In this document: positions 18,202-26,493 of the stretch, one piece after another | How positions within the stretch are numbered: the stretch's first letter is position 1 | Layout: every line of letters begins with the position of its first letter | From: Methanosarcina sp. UBA5 | GTDB lineage: Archaea; Halobacteriota; Methanosarcinia; Methanosarcinales; Methanosarcinaceae | Assembly: GCF_002505485.1 (NCBI RefSeq) | Contig: NZ_DAVG01000017.1 | Span: 1-64,000 of the forward strand | Length of the DNA stretch: 64,000 bases | Direction of reading: 5' to 3' | The notes under the pieces: generated by a model | Database searches by the model: none | What the model saw: the letters and a program-made list of their open reading frames with translations, nothing else | Told to the model about the DNA's origin: nothing | Translations under genes and position numbers: made by a program

Positions 18202-18855
18202 TCACATAGATTTCTGTGCCTTAAACCTTACAGTATAATTCCAGAGATTTCCTTCAACTTTATCTAAGATAAAACCAGCTTCTTCTCCTAATTTAATAGT
18301 AGTAGATTTTAAAGGGTAATCTGGATCAGGTAAAAATTCTGTTACTGCAAGGATTCCGCCAGGCTTCAGAACTCTTTTCATTTCCTTTAAAGCCTTGTTT
18401 TTGTCTGGAAGTTCCTGAAGAACTGTTACCGTATACACCACATCGAATGAATTATCATCAAATGGTAGTTTATGCGCATCTCCTTCCACAAGCTTGATAT
18501 TTATGATGTCTCTGTTTTCTGGTCTGGATAGTTTCTTCTTTAACTGCATTAACATTTTTGGTTGAATATCAAGAGCATATACTTCTCCTTTAATTCCAAT
18601 AGCCTTTGCAGCGAAGGTTGTAAACGCCCCGCTTCCGCATCCAACCTCCAGAATACGCATTTCTTCTGTTATCCCGCTTCGCTTTATCAATTTATCAGGA
18701 GGCTGCAATTTTCTTCTAAAATCGCTATCTAAAAAAGGTCCCATAAATGCTGGTGGTGAAAATACATAAAATCTTTTTATAATTCTTAATGCAATTTGCA
18801 ATAAAACAAAAAAGCCTATAATTTTCAGTAAAATCGCTGTAAGTACCCGCCGCAT
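18202..18855 (-). CDS. Membrane-anchored class I SAM-dependent methyltransferase
   Basis: 217 residues. A hydrophobic N-terminal helix (about 5-27) is followed by a Rossmann methyltransferase domain of the UbiE/Methyltransf_11 type: motif I ILEVGCGSGAFT (68-79), acidic loop ALDIQPKML, motif II-like LPFDDNSFDVVYTVTVLQEL, motif III LKEMKRVLKPGGIL. The substrate cannot be read from sequence; the membrane helix suggests a lipid or quinone-like substrate (inference). The ATG at 18855 is preceded by AGTGGTTAGGT. The gene stands alone, and its A+T content is like the local background. Confidence 0.85.
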   Translation of the reverse strand: MRRVLTAILLKIIGFFVLLQIALRIIKRFYVFSPPAFMGPFLDSDFRRKLQPPDKLIKRSGITEEMRILEVGCGSGAFTTFAAKAIGIKGEVYALDIQPKMLMQLKKKLSRPENRDIINIKLVEGDAHKLPFDDNSFDVVYTVTVLQELPDKNKALKEMKRVLKPGGILAVTEFLPDPDYPLKSTTIKLGEEAGFILDKVEGNLWNYTVRFKAQKSM

Positions 18856-19458
18856 ACCTAACCACTTTTAGAATCTCAATATTTCTGATTTCTTTAGTTC
18901 TGAAATCCATTTTTACGTACATATATTATCAAAAAAGGCATTGAAGACTATGGAATTATTTGTTATAAAACCTAAAAACAATTTCATGTTTGATGTAAGC
19001 GCAGCCAAGTTGTTAGGCATACCTTCTGAATTGTTTAGTATTATTAATATAATAGTTTTGTCTGCAATATAAATTCTAAAATGTATTAAAAAATAGTAAA
19101 ACAGGTTAAGTTGAGGCTATCCATAACTTTTACTTCAGGACTTTACAATATTGAATTCCTAGAGAAAATTATCAAAAATGCACTTAGGATGGTTTCCCCT
19201 TGAGTCCCCTATGTTAAGCTGGATAATCCTGGGTTCATTTATTATTGTAGAAACTTCTAGAAGTCGAACTTGAAGGACAGTATGTGACGAAACTTACTCC
19301 ATTTGCTTATGTACGTTATATCACTCCGATTAAAGGGATAATTTTTTACTGCCGCCACTCCGCCACTAATACTTTTCTGCTGTTATCATTAATACTTCGA
19401 CTCCTAAATAAATTTATGATATATTGAGAAATTCTTAATCGAGAAATAAGTTCAAAAG
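18856..19458. other. Intergenic region with one possible micro-ORF
   Basis: Mostly A+T-rich. A 40-codon + strand ORF at 18950-19072 reads MELFVIKPKNNFMFDVSAAK and continues LLGIPSELF; its composition is protein-like, but no Shine-Dalgarno is obvious, so it may be a gene scrap. Confidence 0.35.
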
Positions 19459-20160
19459 TCATGCATACATACAATTTTCGTTTAAACGCCCCGATATGAA
19501 CAACTTGGCTATTATTGGCACATCGGTCTTCTTCACAACAAGCAATTCTCTTTTTCCAAAACGTACACAGCCTTTATGTATACTGTAGTTCACACCCCCT
19601 GATTTTAATCTATTACTTGCTTCATCAAAGTGTTTGGAAGGGACTTGCAAAACGGCGAGATCGGAAGAATGAACTTTTAATATGCATTCACTATATGCTT
19701 TGTTAAGGTTGCAGTCTTGTTGTTCCGATGTTATTTCAGTTATTATGGCTTCGGCTTCAGTTTTATCTGAAAATACTTTGTCTGCAAACTTCTTGAACTC
19801 CTCCACAGTTACAAAGATCACAGGGAGCCAACACTTAGTTTGAGTATCACTTTCAGAAATATCCCAGGCAAGTGGCAAATCTGGAATACTACCTGAGAAG
19901 TGTTCGAAAAGAATACTCATGCAAGGCACTGGAATAAGTTCTCTCTTTTCAATTAATGCACTTAATGCGATGCATACTGATTTCGAAAGTCCAAAAGCAT
20001 GTAAAACATTTTGTTGCTCAGGGTCAGACAAAGTATATTCTCCCTCCCCAAATGTTTTAGATAAGTCAGTACTTGTTGCAAATCCTACACTTCCTATAAA
20101 ACAAAGAATCTGTTGTTGTAAAGGGCATGACTCTATTATCACAGCTAGGTCATCATTCAT
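19459..20160 (-). CDS. Protein of unknown function
   Basis: 233 residues, soluble, no signal peptide. Residues 8-75 look helical and could hold a winged helix (QQQILCFIGSVGFATSTDLSK). The rest alternates strands and helices; three Cys are spread through it with no metal motif (C12, C19 and C62 are among the visible ones). No family recognised. The ATG at 20160 has GGGGGGTTTAGAAG upstream, a good ribosome site. A purine-rich tract (U/C-rich in the upstream transcript) separates it from the PIN-ATPase gene, so it is likely transcribed alone. Confidence 0.7.
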   Translation of the reverse strand: MNDDLAVIIESCPLQQQILCFIGSVGFATSTDLSKTFGEGEYTLSDPEQQNVLHAFGLSKSVCIALSALIEKRELIPVPCMSILFEHFSGSIPDLPLAWDISESDTQTKCWLPVIFVTVEEFKKFADKVFSDKTEAEAIITEITSEQQDCNLNKAYSECILKVHSSDLAVLQVPSKHFDEASNRLKSGGVNYSIHKGCVRFGKRELLVVKKTDVPIIAKLFISGRLNENCMYA

Positions 20161-20394
20161 CTTCTAAACCCCCCAATTTTGTAAATATCAATTACGATTG
20201 AATACACAAACATAAGGATTTGAAATTAGTTTTGGTCAAAAACCTCAATTCTTCCCTGCAAATCCTCCCTGACTTCTGGCTCTGCCTTATGTAATTTATT
20301 CAATCTGACCCTACCCCTGTAATTTTCTACTACAAAATCAGATCCAAGACTATATAAAATTTTTTAGGGGCTGACTCTGTTAAAATTAATAAAA

Positions 20395-20560
20395 TGAAGC
20401 CAGAAGCAAAAGAGAAGAATGACAAAAAATAAAGAGAGAAAAAACCGAAAAAAGAAGAATAGTGGAAAGGGGAAAAATAAGATATAAAATAGGAAAATTG
20501 GGGATGAAAAAAGAAGAATGATATAAAAGAAGAAAAAAAAGCTTTAAAAAAACAAAAAAG
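20395..20560 (-). terminator. Long polypyrimidine (minus strand) termination tract
   Basis: About 165 bp are almost purely A and G on the + strand, that is C/T-rich in the PIN-ATPase transcript, immediately after its stop at 20562. Archaeal RNA polymerase stops at T-runs in the non-template strand, so this is a likely 3'-end region for that gene. Confidence 0.55.
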
Positions 20561-20561
20561 G

Positions 20562-22487
20562 TTAGATCAGCCTGATTTCAATCGTTTCTCCCTTCTCCTG
20601 AGCTTCCAGAATATCGGATGCAAGGTCTGAGTTCGCCCTGAGTTTCACATCTCCATGTCGGCTTACGGTTGCACTGAACAGGTACTGGTCTTCGAGATAG
20701 ATTTCCACATCCTTTCCTGCAAGCTCCGGTGCCCCAAGAATAAGGTGTTTTTTATCTCTCTCGATGAAAGGATGAACGGAAGAAACACTAGGTGTCTCTT
20801 CAAAGCTGGATAAAGCTCTTCTTTTCTCTCTGGGAGCTCTGCTTTCAGCTCCGTACTTCCGGCCTTTTGAGGCTTTCGGAGCTTCGATCTCCAGCTCTCT
20901 TACATCAATATGCAGCCCGAGAATATTTTCGATCCGGTCAATGACATTCCCACCTTTGCCAATAACTTTTCGCACCTCGTCTTCCCGAACCTTGACAATT
21001 GCACTGTCATCTGAAGTCACTTCAACTTCAACCGGGCCGGAGGCGTACCTGCCAATAACATTTCTTATTTCCTCTTCCGCAAGCTTCCAGGCAGGTTTCC
21101 TTAGTTCGGTAGGAAGCCCTACTGGCATAACAACAACCTGTTCTCCATAGGTATAGATTTCATATTCTACTTTTCTGGTCTCAAAATCGGCAATAACAAT
21201 TACCGGTCTTGCAAGATCCTGCTCGGTCATTCCATGAGGAACTTTGACAGTAAACTCAAGTACCAGAACCTTTGCCACTTCTCCTTTATCAATGAAAATA
21301 ACGGTATCCACTACCTGGGGGATTACACCCAGTTCAACTCTTCCTATCAGGCGTTGAATCGCGTCCACTCCCCTGGTTGCATGTACTACACCTATCATTC
21401 CCACGCCTGCAAGCCGCATATCCGCAAAAATCATGAAATCGCCGGTCTTTCGGACTTCATCATATATCGTATAATCCGGCCTTACCAGAAGCAAAAGGTC
21501 CGCAGTATCTTCCATCCTGCCATTCAGAGGCGAATACTGGGTGATTTCAGGAGGCACCTGGAGGTCTCTTGGGGATTCCATGGTTTTGACCACCTGCCCG
21601 CGGTCATTCAGATATCGGGCGACTCCGGCGGCAAAAGTAGACTTTCCGGCTCCGGGCGGGCCGGCAATAAGAATTCCACGTTGGCTTACAATCCGCTCTT
21701 TGAGCTTATCGCTCAGCCGGTAGTGTTCAAGGTCCACAACTACAGTTGGCCTTACGACCGTAATTTCCATATCATCGGAAAAAGGCGGGTGAGCAATTGC
21801 AGTTCGCATATTCCGGATTTGCAGGACCGTAGCTCCACTTGAAGACATTTCGATAAAAGATTCGGGGTCCAGCCTGGCTCTTTCAATAAGTTCTCTCGAG
21901 ATACTGGAAAGTTCCGTAGAAGTAGCAGGTTCATCACGAATTTTTACGTAACGTATATTCCCTACAGGTCCCTTCTTCGCCATAGGAGAGACTCCATTTT
22001 TAAGATGTACGGACATCGTATCGTCCGTAAAAAAATGCTCTACTTTGAGAGGCATAAATTCTGACGGCTCCAGAGTTTTGGGATGAATGTATTCAACATT
22101 AAGCCCCTTTGCTTTAGCTATAAGAGACTGTACCCTGTCCTCGCTTACAAACAGCCCTCCGACCTCAATAGCCGTACTTCGGATAAGAGCATCTACTCTG
22201 CCCTCTTTGGAGAACTTGATCTCTTCAAGCGTGGGCTGAACCCCGCTGAATTGAAGGAGAATTTCATCCCTCTCTGCCAGCCTGCGGAGTTCCAGAAGCT
22301 CTTCAAGCCCTTTAAATCCTATTTCCCTGCCCTTATTTGCCTGGGCTTCAAGTTCCGATACCACAGCTTCGGGAATAATGATCTCAGCACCCCTGAAATC
22401 TCCGCTTCTAATGCGGGCCGAAAGCCTCCCGTCAATAATTATACTTGTGTCCGGAACAATCCTCCATATCCGCTTGTCTTCAGCCAT
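20562..22487 (-). CDS. PIN domain-containing ATPase with KH domain (PilT-like)
   Basis: 641 residues and three modules: a PIN nuclease-like domain (residues 9-135; D13 in VPDTSIIIDG, E45, D99, D117), a PilT/VirB11-type ATPase (about 240-400; Walker A GPPGAGKST at 276-284, LVRPDYTIYDEVR Walker B region, HATRG at 369-373) and a type I KH domain (about 495-535, IGKGG at 509-513), with a C-terminal tail. Archaea keep this protein widely; the role is untested but points to RNA handling. The ATG at 22487 agrees with the family start. It appears monocistronic. Confidence 0.9.
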   Translation of the reverse strand: MAEDKRIWRIVPDTSIIIDGRLSARIRSGDFRGAEIIIPEAVVSELEAQANKGREIGFKGLEELLELRRLAERDEILLQFSGVQPTLEEIKFSKEGRVDALIRSTAIEVGGLFVSEDRVQSLIAKAKGLNVEYIHPKTLEPSEFMPLKVEHFFTDDTMSVHLKNGVSPMAKKGPVGNIRYVKIRDEPATSTELSSISRELIERARLDPESFIEMSSSGATVLQIRNMRTAIAHPPFSDDMEITVVRPTVVVDLEHYRLSDKLKERIVSQRGILIAGPPGAGKSTFAAGVARYLNDRGQVVKTMESPRDLQVPPEITQYSPLNGRMEDTADLLLLVRPDYTIYDEVRKTGDFMIFADMRLAGVGMIGVVHATRGVDAIQRLIGRVELGVIPQVVDTVIFIDKGEVAKVLVLEFTVKVPHGMTEQDLARPVIVIADFETRKVEYEIYTYGEQVVVMPVGLPTELRKPAWKLAEEEIRNVIGRYASGPVEVEVTSDDSAIVKVREDEVRKVIGKGGNVIDRIENILGLHIDVRELEIEAPKASKGRKYGAESRAPREKRRALSSFEETPSVSSVHPFIERDKKHLILGAPELAGKDVEIYLEDQYLFSATVSRHGDVKLRANSDLASDILEAQEKGETIEIRLI

Positions 22488-23155
22488 ATAAATGGATATA
22501 GAGCCGGGAAGTATATAATAAAACTTCTGGCAATTTTATTTAGATGAATGAAGCCAGAAAGTGGTGCTGGTGAGTATTATTCTTTATGCTTGAAGAGATT
22601 TTTGTAACTATGAAGCTGATTCTGAAGTTGATTCTGAAGTTGTTATTATTGTACTCAATATTCATAATTTGTTCCAATATAATATTTATATTGACCGATA
22701 TAATTCTCTGTAGTACGAAAAGTCTGAAAAATCATAGAAATTAAAGTAGAATGGATTTTACGAATGGGTAGGTGCTAGTATGCAAAATTTAATTCTAAAT
22801 TAAATATATAAAGGAAAAATTTATATTTTATAAACAAGTTTTTTAAATATATTAATATTATAAATATTTAATATAATTTTTGAATATAAAATATCAAACT
22901 TTAGTTTATATTGGTTTCTAATTTATATTTCTTAAATTATTATATTCGCGGAATAATAATACACTAGTGATACAATGAAAAATCACTTTTATCGGCAAAT
23001 AATAAAGCAATATAGTTTACTAATCAGGTAGTCTTCCATAAATGTATGCGGATTATTGATTTTTAAATTAAGTATATTTGCCCATAAACAGTGAATTTAG
23101 CAACCATCAAAAGTGAAATTGTATCGAACAAAGCAAAATGATGGAGACGATATAG
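22488..23155. other. Very AT-rich intergenic region
   Basis: Divergent promoter space between the PIN-ATPase gene and the Lys-rich secreted protein gene. Direct pairs such as GATTCTGAAGTT (about 22618 and 22630) are the only repeats noticed. Several TATA-like blocks exist (22800-22900); none can be assigned with confidence. Confidence 0.45.
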
Positions 23156-23575
23156 ATGAGAGAACAAAGATTTAACAAAATAAAGAAGATAGTCTTTATT
23201 TTGTTGGCTGTTTTTCTGGTAATATCATTGACAGCTGCATCAGCAAGTGCATGGTATTCAAAGACTAGCGACGGCAAATGTAAAGAGGTAGCTAAAGAAA
23301 AGGTGGTTAAAGAAGCTAAAGAAAAGCCGGTTAAAGAGGTAGTTAAAGAAAAGGCTGCTAAAAAAGTAGCTAAAGAAAAGGTGGTTAAAAAGGCAGTTAG
23401 AGAAAGGGTATTTGATCGAAAGCTGGGTAATGAAAAGCTAGGCAATGAATTGTTAGACATGGTAGAGAATAACTGGTTCGGCAGCGGTCGGGGAGGCAAT
23501 TGTGACAATGGTTGGGGAGGCGATTGTGACAACGGCTGGTTCGGCGACGATTGGGACGACTGTTCGGACTGTTAA
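23156..23575 (+). CDS. Small secreted Lys-rich protein with Gly/Asp/Cys/Trp tail
   Basis: 139 residues in three parts: a signal peptide (about 8-32, KIVFILLAVFLVISLTAASASA), a Lys/Glu/Val segment of VKE- and AKEK-type repeats (about 42-80) that should form a charged helix, and a tail rich in Gly, Asp, Asn, Trp and Cys with repeated CDNGWxGD. Opposite charges (basic middle, acidic tail) suggest self-assembly or wall binding; this is inference. No family is known to me. The ATG has GGAGACG about nine bases upstream. A short MITE-like element follows at 23701-23818. Confidence 0.75.
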   Translation: MREQRFNKIKKIVFILLAVFLVISLTAASASAWYSKTSDGKCKEVAKEKVVKEAKEKPVKEVVKEKAAKKVAKEKVVKKAVRERVFDRKLGNEKLGNELLDMVENNWFGSGRGGNCDNGWGGDCDNGWFGDDWDDCSDC

Positions 23576-23896
23576 CTGTTGATGAGTCTAACCATGAACT
23601 AAGCTGTAGACAAATCTATACCAATAACGACCCATTTGTACACTCCGCATCGGATTACAGAAACAGTGAGACTCTATAAGTATATTGGAGTCTTTCTTGA
23701 TAGGACTTACGCAGTAAAAGAGCTAAAACGAGCGTGAGCAGTTATTGTAATAGGCATTGTAGAAAAGACAGTTTAAGGTTCCATGCTGTTGTTTTTCTAT
23801 TTAACCGCGTAAGTTCTACCATAAAAAGATGAAGAAAAAGAAAAATAAATATTTGACATTTATTAATTTTTTAAATTCGATGTAACTCAATAAAAT
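23576..23896. other. Intergenic region with a MITE-like element
   Basis: Between the Lys-rich protein and hisI (convergent). It contains the inverted-repeat element at 23701-23818; the rest is AT-rich without genes. Confidence 0.6.
23701..23818. mobile_element. Probable MITE (about 118 bp, TA target duplication)
   Basis: The ends TAGGACTTACGC (23701-23712) and its near-inverse GCGTAAGTTCTA (23807-23818) differ at one base. Outside GGACTTACGC/GCGTAAGTTC the flanks are TA on both sides, which could be the target duplication. No ORF lies inside. The terminal motif GGACTTACGC is reminiscent of insertion-sequence ends, so a non-autonomous derivative is likely. Confidence 0.6.
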
Positions 23897-24259
23897 TCAA
23901 TAGACGTCATCCGGCTCGAAGACCTTCTCTCCCACAACTTCTCCTTCAAGATTTCGATAAAAACAGGATCTGTATCCCATATGGCAGGCTCCCCCTACCT
24001 GTTCCACGAGCAGGAGAAGAGAATCCATATCACAGTCGACCCTGATTTCTTTCACTTTCTGTATATGCCCCGAGGTCTCTCCTTTTTTCCATAATTGTTG
24101 TCGGCTCCGGCTCCAAAAATGCGCAATTCCGGTCTCTACCGTCTTCTCAAGGGCTTCTCGGTTCATATAGGCGCACATCAGCACCTCCCTGCTAACTTGG
24201 TCCTGAATCACAGCAAGGATAAGACCTTTTTCGGATTTCAAGGTATCAAAATCAATCAT
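23897..24259 (-). CDS. hisI: Phosphoribosyl-AMP cyclohydrolase HisI
   Basis: 120 residues; it catalyses the third step of histidine biosynthesis, hydrolysing phosphoribosyl-AMP. All signature regions are visible: VLMCAYMNREAL, GIAHFWSRSRQQLWKKGETSGH, DCDMDSLLLLVEQ and the zinc site GGACHMGYRSCFY. The protein is monofunctional; the HisE domain is absent. The ATG at 24259 has no Shine-Dalgarno but a TATA element 27 bases upstream, so the mRNA is probably leaderless. It lies 84 bp downstream of the debranching-enzyme gene on the same strand, with its own promoter in the gap. Confidence 0.95.
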   Translation of the reverse strand: MIDFDTLKSEKGLILAVIQDQVSREVLMCAYMNREALEKTVETGIAHFWSRSRQQLWKKGETSGHIQKVKEIRVDCDMDSLLLLVEQVGGACHMGYRSCFYRNLEGEVVGEKVFEPDDVY

Positions 24260-24280
24260 GGGGGATAGATTGCAAAACAA

Positions 24281-24290
24281 GTATAAAAAG
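24281..24290 (-). promoter_or_regulatory. TATA box of hisI (leaderless)
   Basis: CTTTTTATAC on the minus strand is centred 27 bases before the ATG, the usual archaeal TATA-to-start distance, which places the transcription start at or next to the ATG. Confidence 0.6.
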
Positions 24291-24343
24291 AGAGGGCATG
24301 AGATCTTAGGGTGCCGGAGAGAGGCAGTAAGCCTGGTGCTTTT

Positions 24344-26323
24344 TCAAGGCTTGATTCCGAGTACGTCCTCAACGTACGCTCTGAGAATTTCCGCAACACT
24401 CCATGCCTGAGCAATGCAGCCACCCGGAGAGTAAGGATAATCCCCATCAAACACTTCGGAAATGCTGCCTACGCCTGCAGTTTCAAGGTGTGTATCAAAA
24501 CCCTGAAGGAGAGATCGCATATCTTCAAGGCTTTCTTTTGAATAGTTATGAACCTTCCGGTAGGCTTTCACATAAGCGCCAAGGAGCCATGGCCAGGCTG
24601 TCCCGTTATGATAGGCTGCATCTCTGGCTGCCGCATTTCCTTGATAGTGTCCTTTATAAGCAGGATGATTACTTGAAAGAGTTCTAAGCCCAAAAGGGGT
24701 CAAGAGATCTTTTTCAACTCTGTCAACTATTGCTTTTTCTTTCTTAGGGGAAAGAATAGTATAAGGCAGGGCCACTGCGAAGAGTTGATTGGGGCGGATT
24801 GCAGGGTCTTTAATCTCATTTCCTGCTTCGTCCTGATACACGAGGTCAAAGAGGCAATTGGTCTCAGGGTTCCAAAATACATTCTCAAAATTTGAAGCTA
24901 CTCCGGCTGCAAGAGTTTCATATGAGGAAATATTTTTTCCTAAATTAGTACCCAGATTGGAGGCCGTTTTCAGGGCATTATACCAGAGAGCATTGATTTC
25001 ACAGGCTTTACCTGCTCTTGGGGTCACTGCCTGTTCCCCTATTTTAGCATCCATCCAGGTTAGCTGAGGTCCCTGCCGGATAAGATAATCGGAGTCCATA
25101 CCGATTCCAAAATCTGTGCCTTTACGGTAATTCTCTATGATATCCCCCACGGTATCCCAGACATCCGATAGGAAAAGGAAGTCTTTAGTATATGCAAAAT
25201 ATCGGCTCACAGTGTGAATAAACCAGAGAGAAGCATCCACTGTATTATAAATTGGTTCTCCTCCGAGTGCCAGGAAAGCATTGGGGATCAGGCCTCTCTT
25301 ACAATGTCTGGAGAAGTTTTTGAGAATGGATCTTGCCTCCTCAAAACGACGAGGAATTAAAAGCAGTCCAGGCATGGAGATCATGGTGTCCCGACCCCAG
25401 TCAGAAAACCAGTGATACCCTGCAATCACCGTGTTTTCACCTGAAGAAGGATTTTTCACTATAAAAAGGTCCGTTGCCTTGAGAAGCTTAAGAGCAAAGG
25501 GTTCGGTGAGTCTTGAATTGAAGACAAGGAGATTTTGTCGGTATGTTTCCCTTGTATAGAGTTCCTCAACCTGTTCAAGCGTTAGAGAAGAAACATCTTC
25601 TGTTGAAGCGACAATAAAGAAATGGGAAGTTCCCAGTTTGAGTTTACTTTCGAAGTAACCTGGATTGAAATTGTCTTCCTGGAAGTTGAGCCCCCTTTGC
25701 TTCTCAATATCATACTCAAAGTTATAGTACCATTTAGGATCAGGATGATACTGGAGATCGGATGAAAGCGAGAAAGTAAAGCCGTTGGAGCTTTCCAATT
25801 TTACTCCTGCAGGATCGGCTTTCTGAGTAAAGGAAAGCTCTCCTGAGCGAACTGTATAATGGAAATTTCTGGAGTTTACCAGCGGAAAGATTCTTAGCAG
25901 AGCTCCTTCTCTCCTGGATCTGATGTCATAGAGGATGCAGGTTGTGTTGCTGTTGTGAATCATGAAGACCTTTTTCTTTATGGTAAAATCGCCAGGCTGG
26001 TAAACCCAGAGAGGAAAAGGAACAAGGATGAATTTGGAGAGGTAACTGAAGCCTGAAGGAAAAACAGTATCCGGATACTTGTGGGTTGCAAGCCGATAAA
26101 CGTCTTCGTTAATTGAAATTTCCTCATCAAGGGAGGAAAGCAATACAAACCTTCCTGGAGAGTTTTCTGGAGCTGCCACAAGCAGTCCGTGATAAGTCCT
26201 TGTGCCTGCCCCTATTACCGTAGATGAGGCATATTCCCCGAGTCCGTTTCCTACTATCCACTCTTTCTTTATTCCTTCCTCATATGTGGAAAAGGAATCT
26301 GCTCCAAACCTGATTCCACTCAT
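24344..26323 (-). CDS. Archaeal glycogen-debranching enzyme (amylo-alpha-1,6-glucosidase)
   Basis: 659 residues, typical of the archaeal GDE family. The N-terminal domain starts with EWIVGNGLGEYASSTVIGAG and has TRTYHGLLVA; the C-terminal (alpha/alpha)6 catalytic domain has GYHWFSDWGRDTMISMPGL, YNTVDASLWF and WMDAK, which are the GDE/GH133 hallmarks, and PNQLFAVALPY near the end. It should remove alpha-1,6 branches in glycogen, a storage polymer of Methanosarcina. The ATG at 26323 (MSGIRFGADSF) fits the family; the frame extends about 40 hydrophobic codons upstream that do not. A TATA element 30 bases upstream suggests a leaderless mRNA. Confidence 0.93.
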   Translation of the reverse strand: MSGIRFGADSFSTYEEGIKKEWIVGNGLGEYASSTVIGAGTRTYHGLLVAAPENSPGRFVLLSSLDEEISINEDVYRLATHKYPDTVFPSGFSYLSKFILVPFPLWVYQPGDFTIKKKVFMIHNSNTTCILYDIRSRREGALLRIFPLVNSRNFHYTVRSGELSFTQKADPAGVKLESSNGFTFSLSSDLQYHPDPKWYYNFEYDIEKQRGLNFQEDNFNPGYFESKLKLGTSHFFIVASTEDVSSLTLEQVEELYTRETYRQNLLVFNSRLTEPFALKLLKATDLFIVKNPSSGENTVIAGYHWFSDWGRDTMISMPGLLLIPRRFEEARSILKNFSRHCKRGLIPNAFLALGGEPIYNTVDASLWFIHTVSRYFAYTKDFLFLSDVWDTVGDIIENYRKGTDFGIGMDSDYLIRQGPQLTWMDAKIGEQAVTPRAGKACEINALWYNALKTASNLGTNLGKNISSYETLAAGVASNFENVFWNPETNCLFDLVYQDEAGNEIKDPAIRPNQLFAVALPYTILSPKKEKAIVDRVEKDLLTPFGLRTLSSNHPAYKGHYQGNAAARDAAYHNGTAWPWLLGAYVKAYRKVHNYSKESLEDMRSLLQGFDTHLETAGVGSISEVFDGDYPYSPGGCIAQAWSVAEILRAYVEDVLGIKP

Positions 26324-26347
26324 AAATATCTGGTTAGGATTTAATTT

Positions 26348-26358
26348 CTTAAATATTT
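26348..26358 (-). promoter_or_regulatory. TATA box of the debranching-enzyme gene (leaderless)
   Basis: AAATATTTAAG on the minus strand is centred about 30 bases before ATG 26323; no Shine-Dalgarno lies between. The same AT-rich gap must hold the promoter of the divergent gene at 26494. Confidence 0.5.
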
Positions 26359-26493
26359 GTATCCTTTGAAAAAAAAGTTGAGGAAATCTAAGAAGAGGAA
26401 AAAGCCAGCTTATAGTAAAAAATGTCAAATTATTAAATTTCAAGTGTAATCATAAACTATTTTAGCTGTGCAGGATATAAGAAAGTGAGAATC

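Noticed and set aside
18725..18922. 65-codon frame overlapping the methyltransferase start
   Set aside because: Same strand, other frame, shadow of the N-terminal region.
18950..19072. 40-codon ORF MELFVIKPKNNFMFDVSAAK
   Set aside because: Weak start signal and no homolog known to me; kept only as a note in the gap entry.
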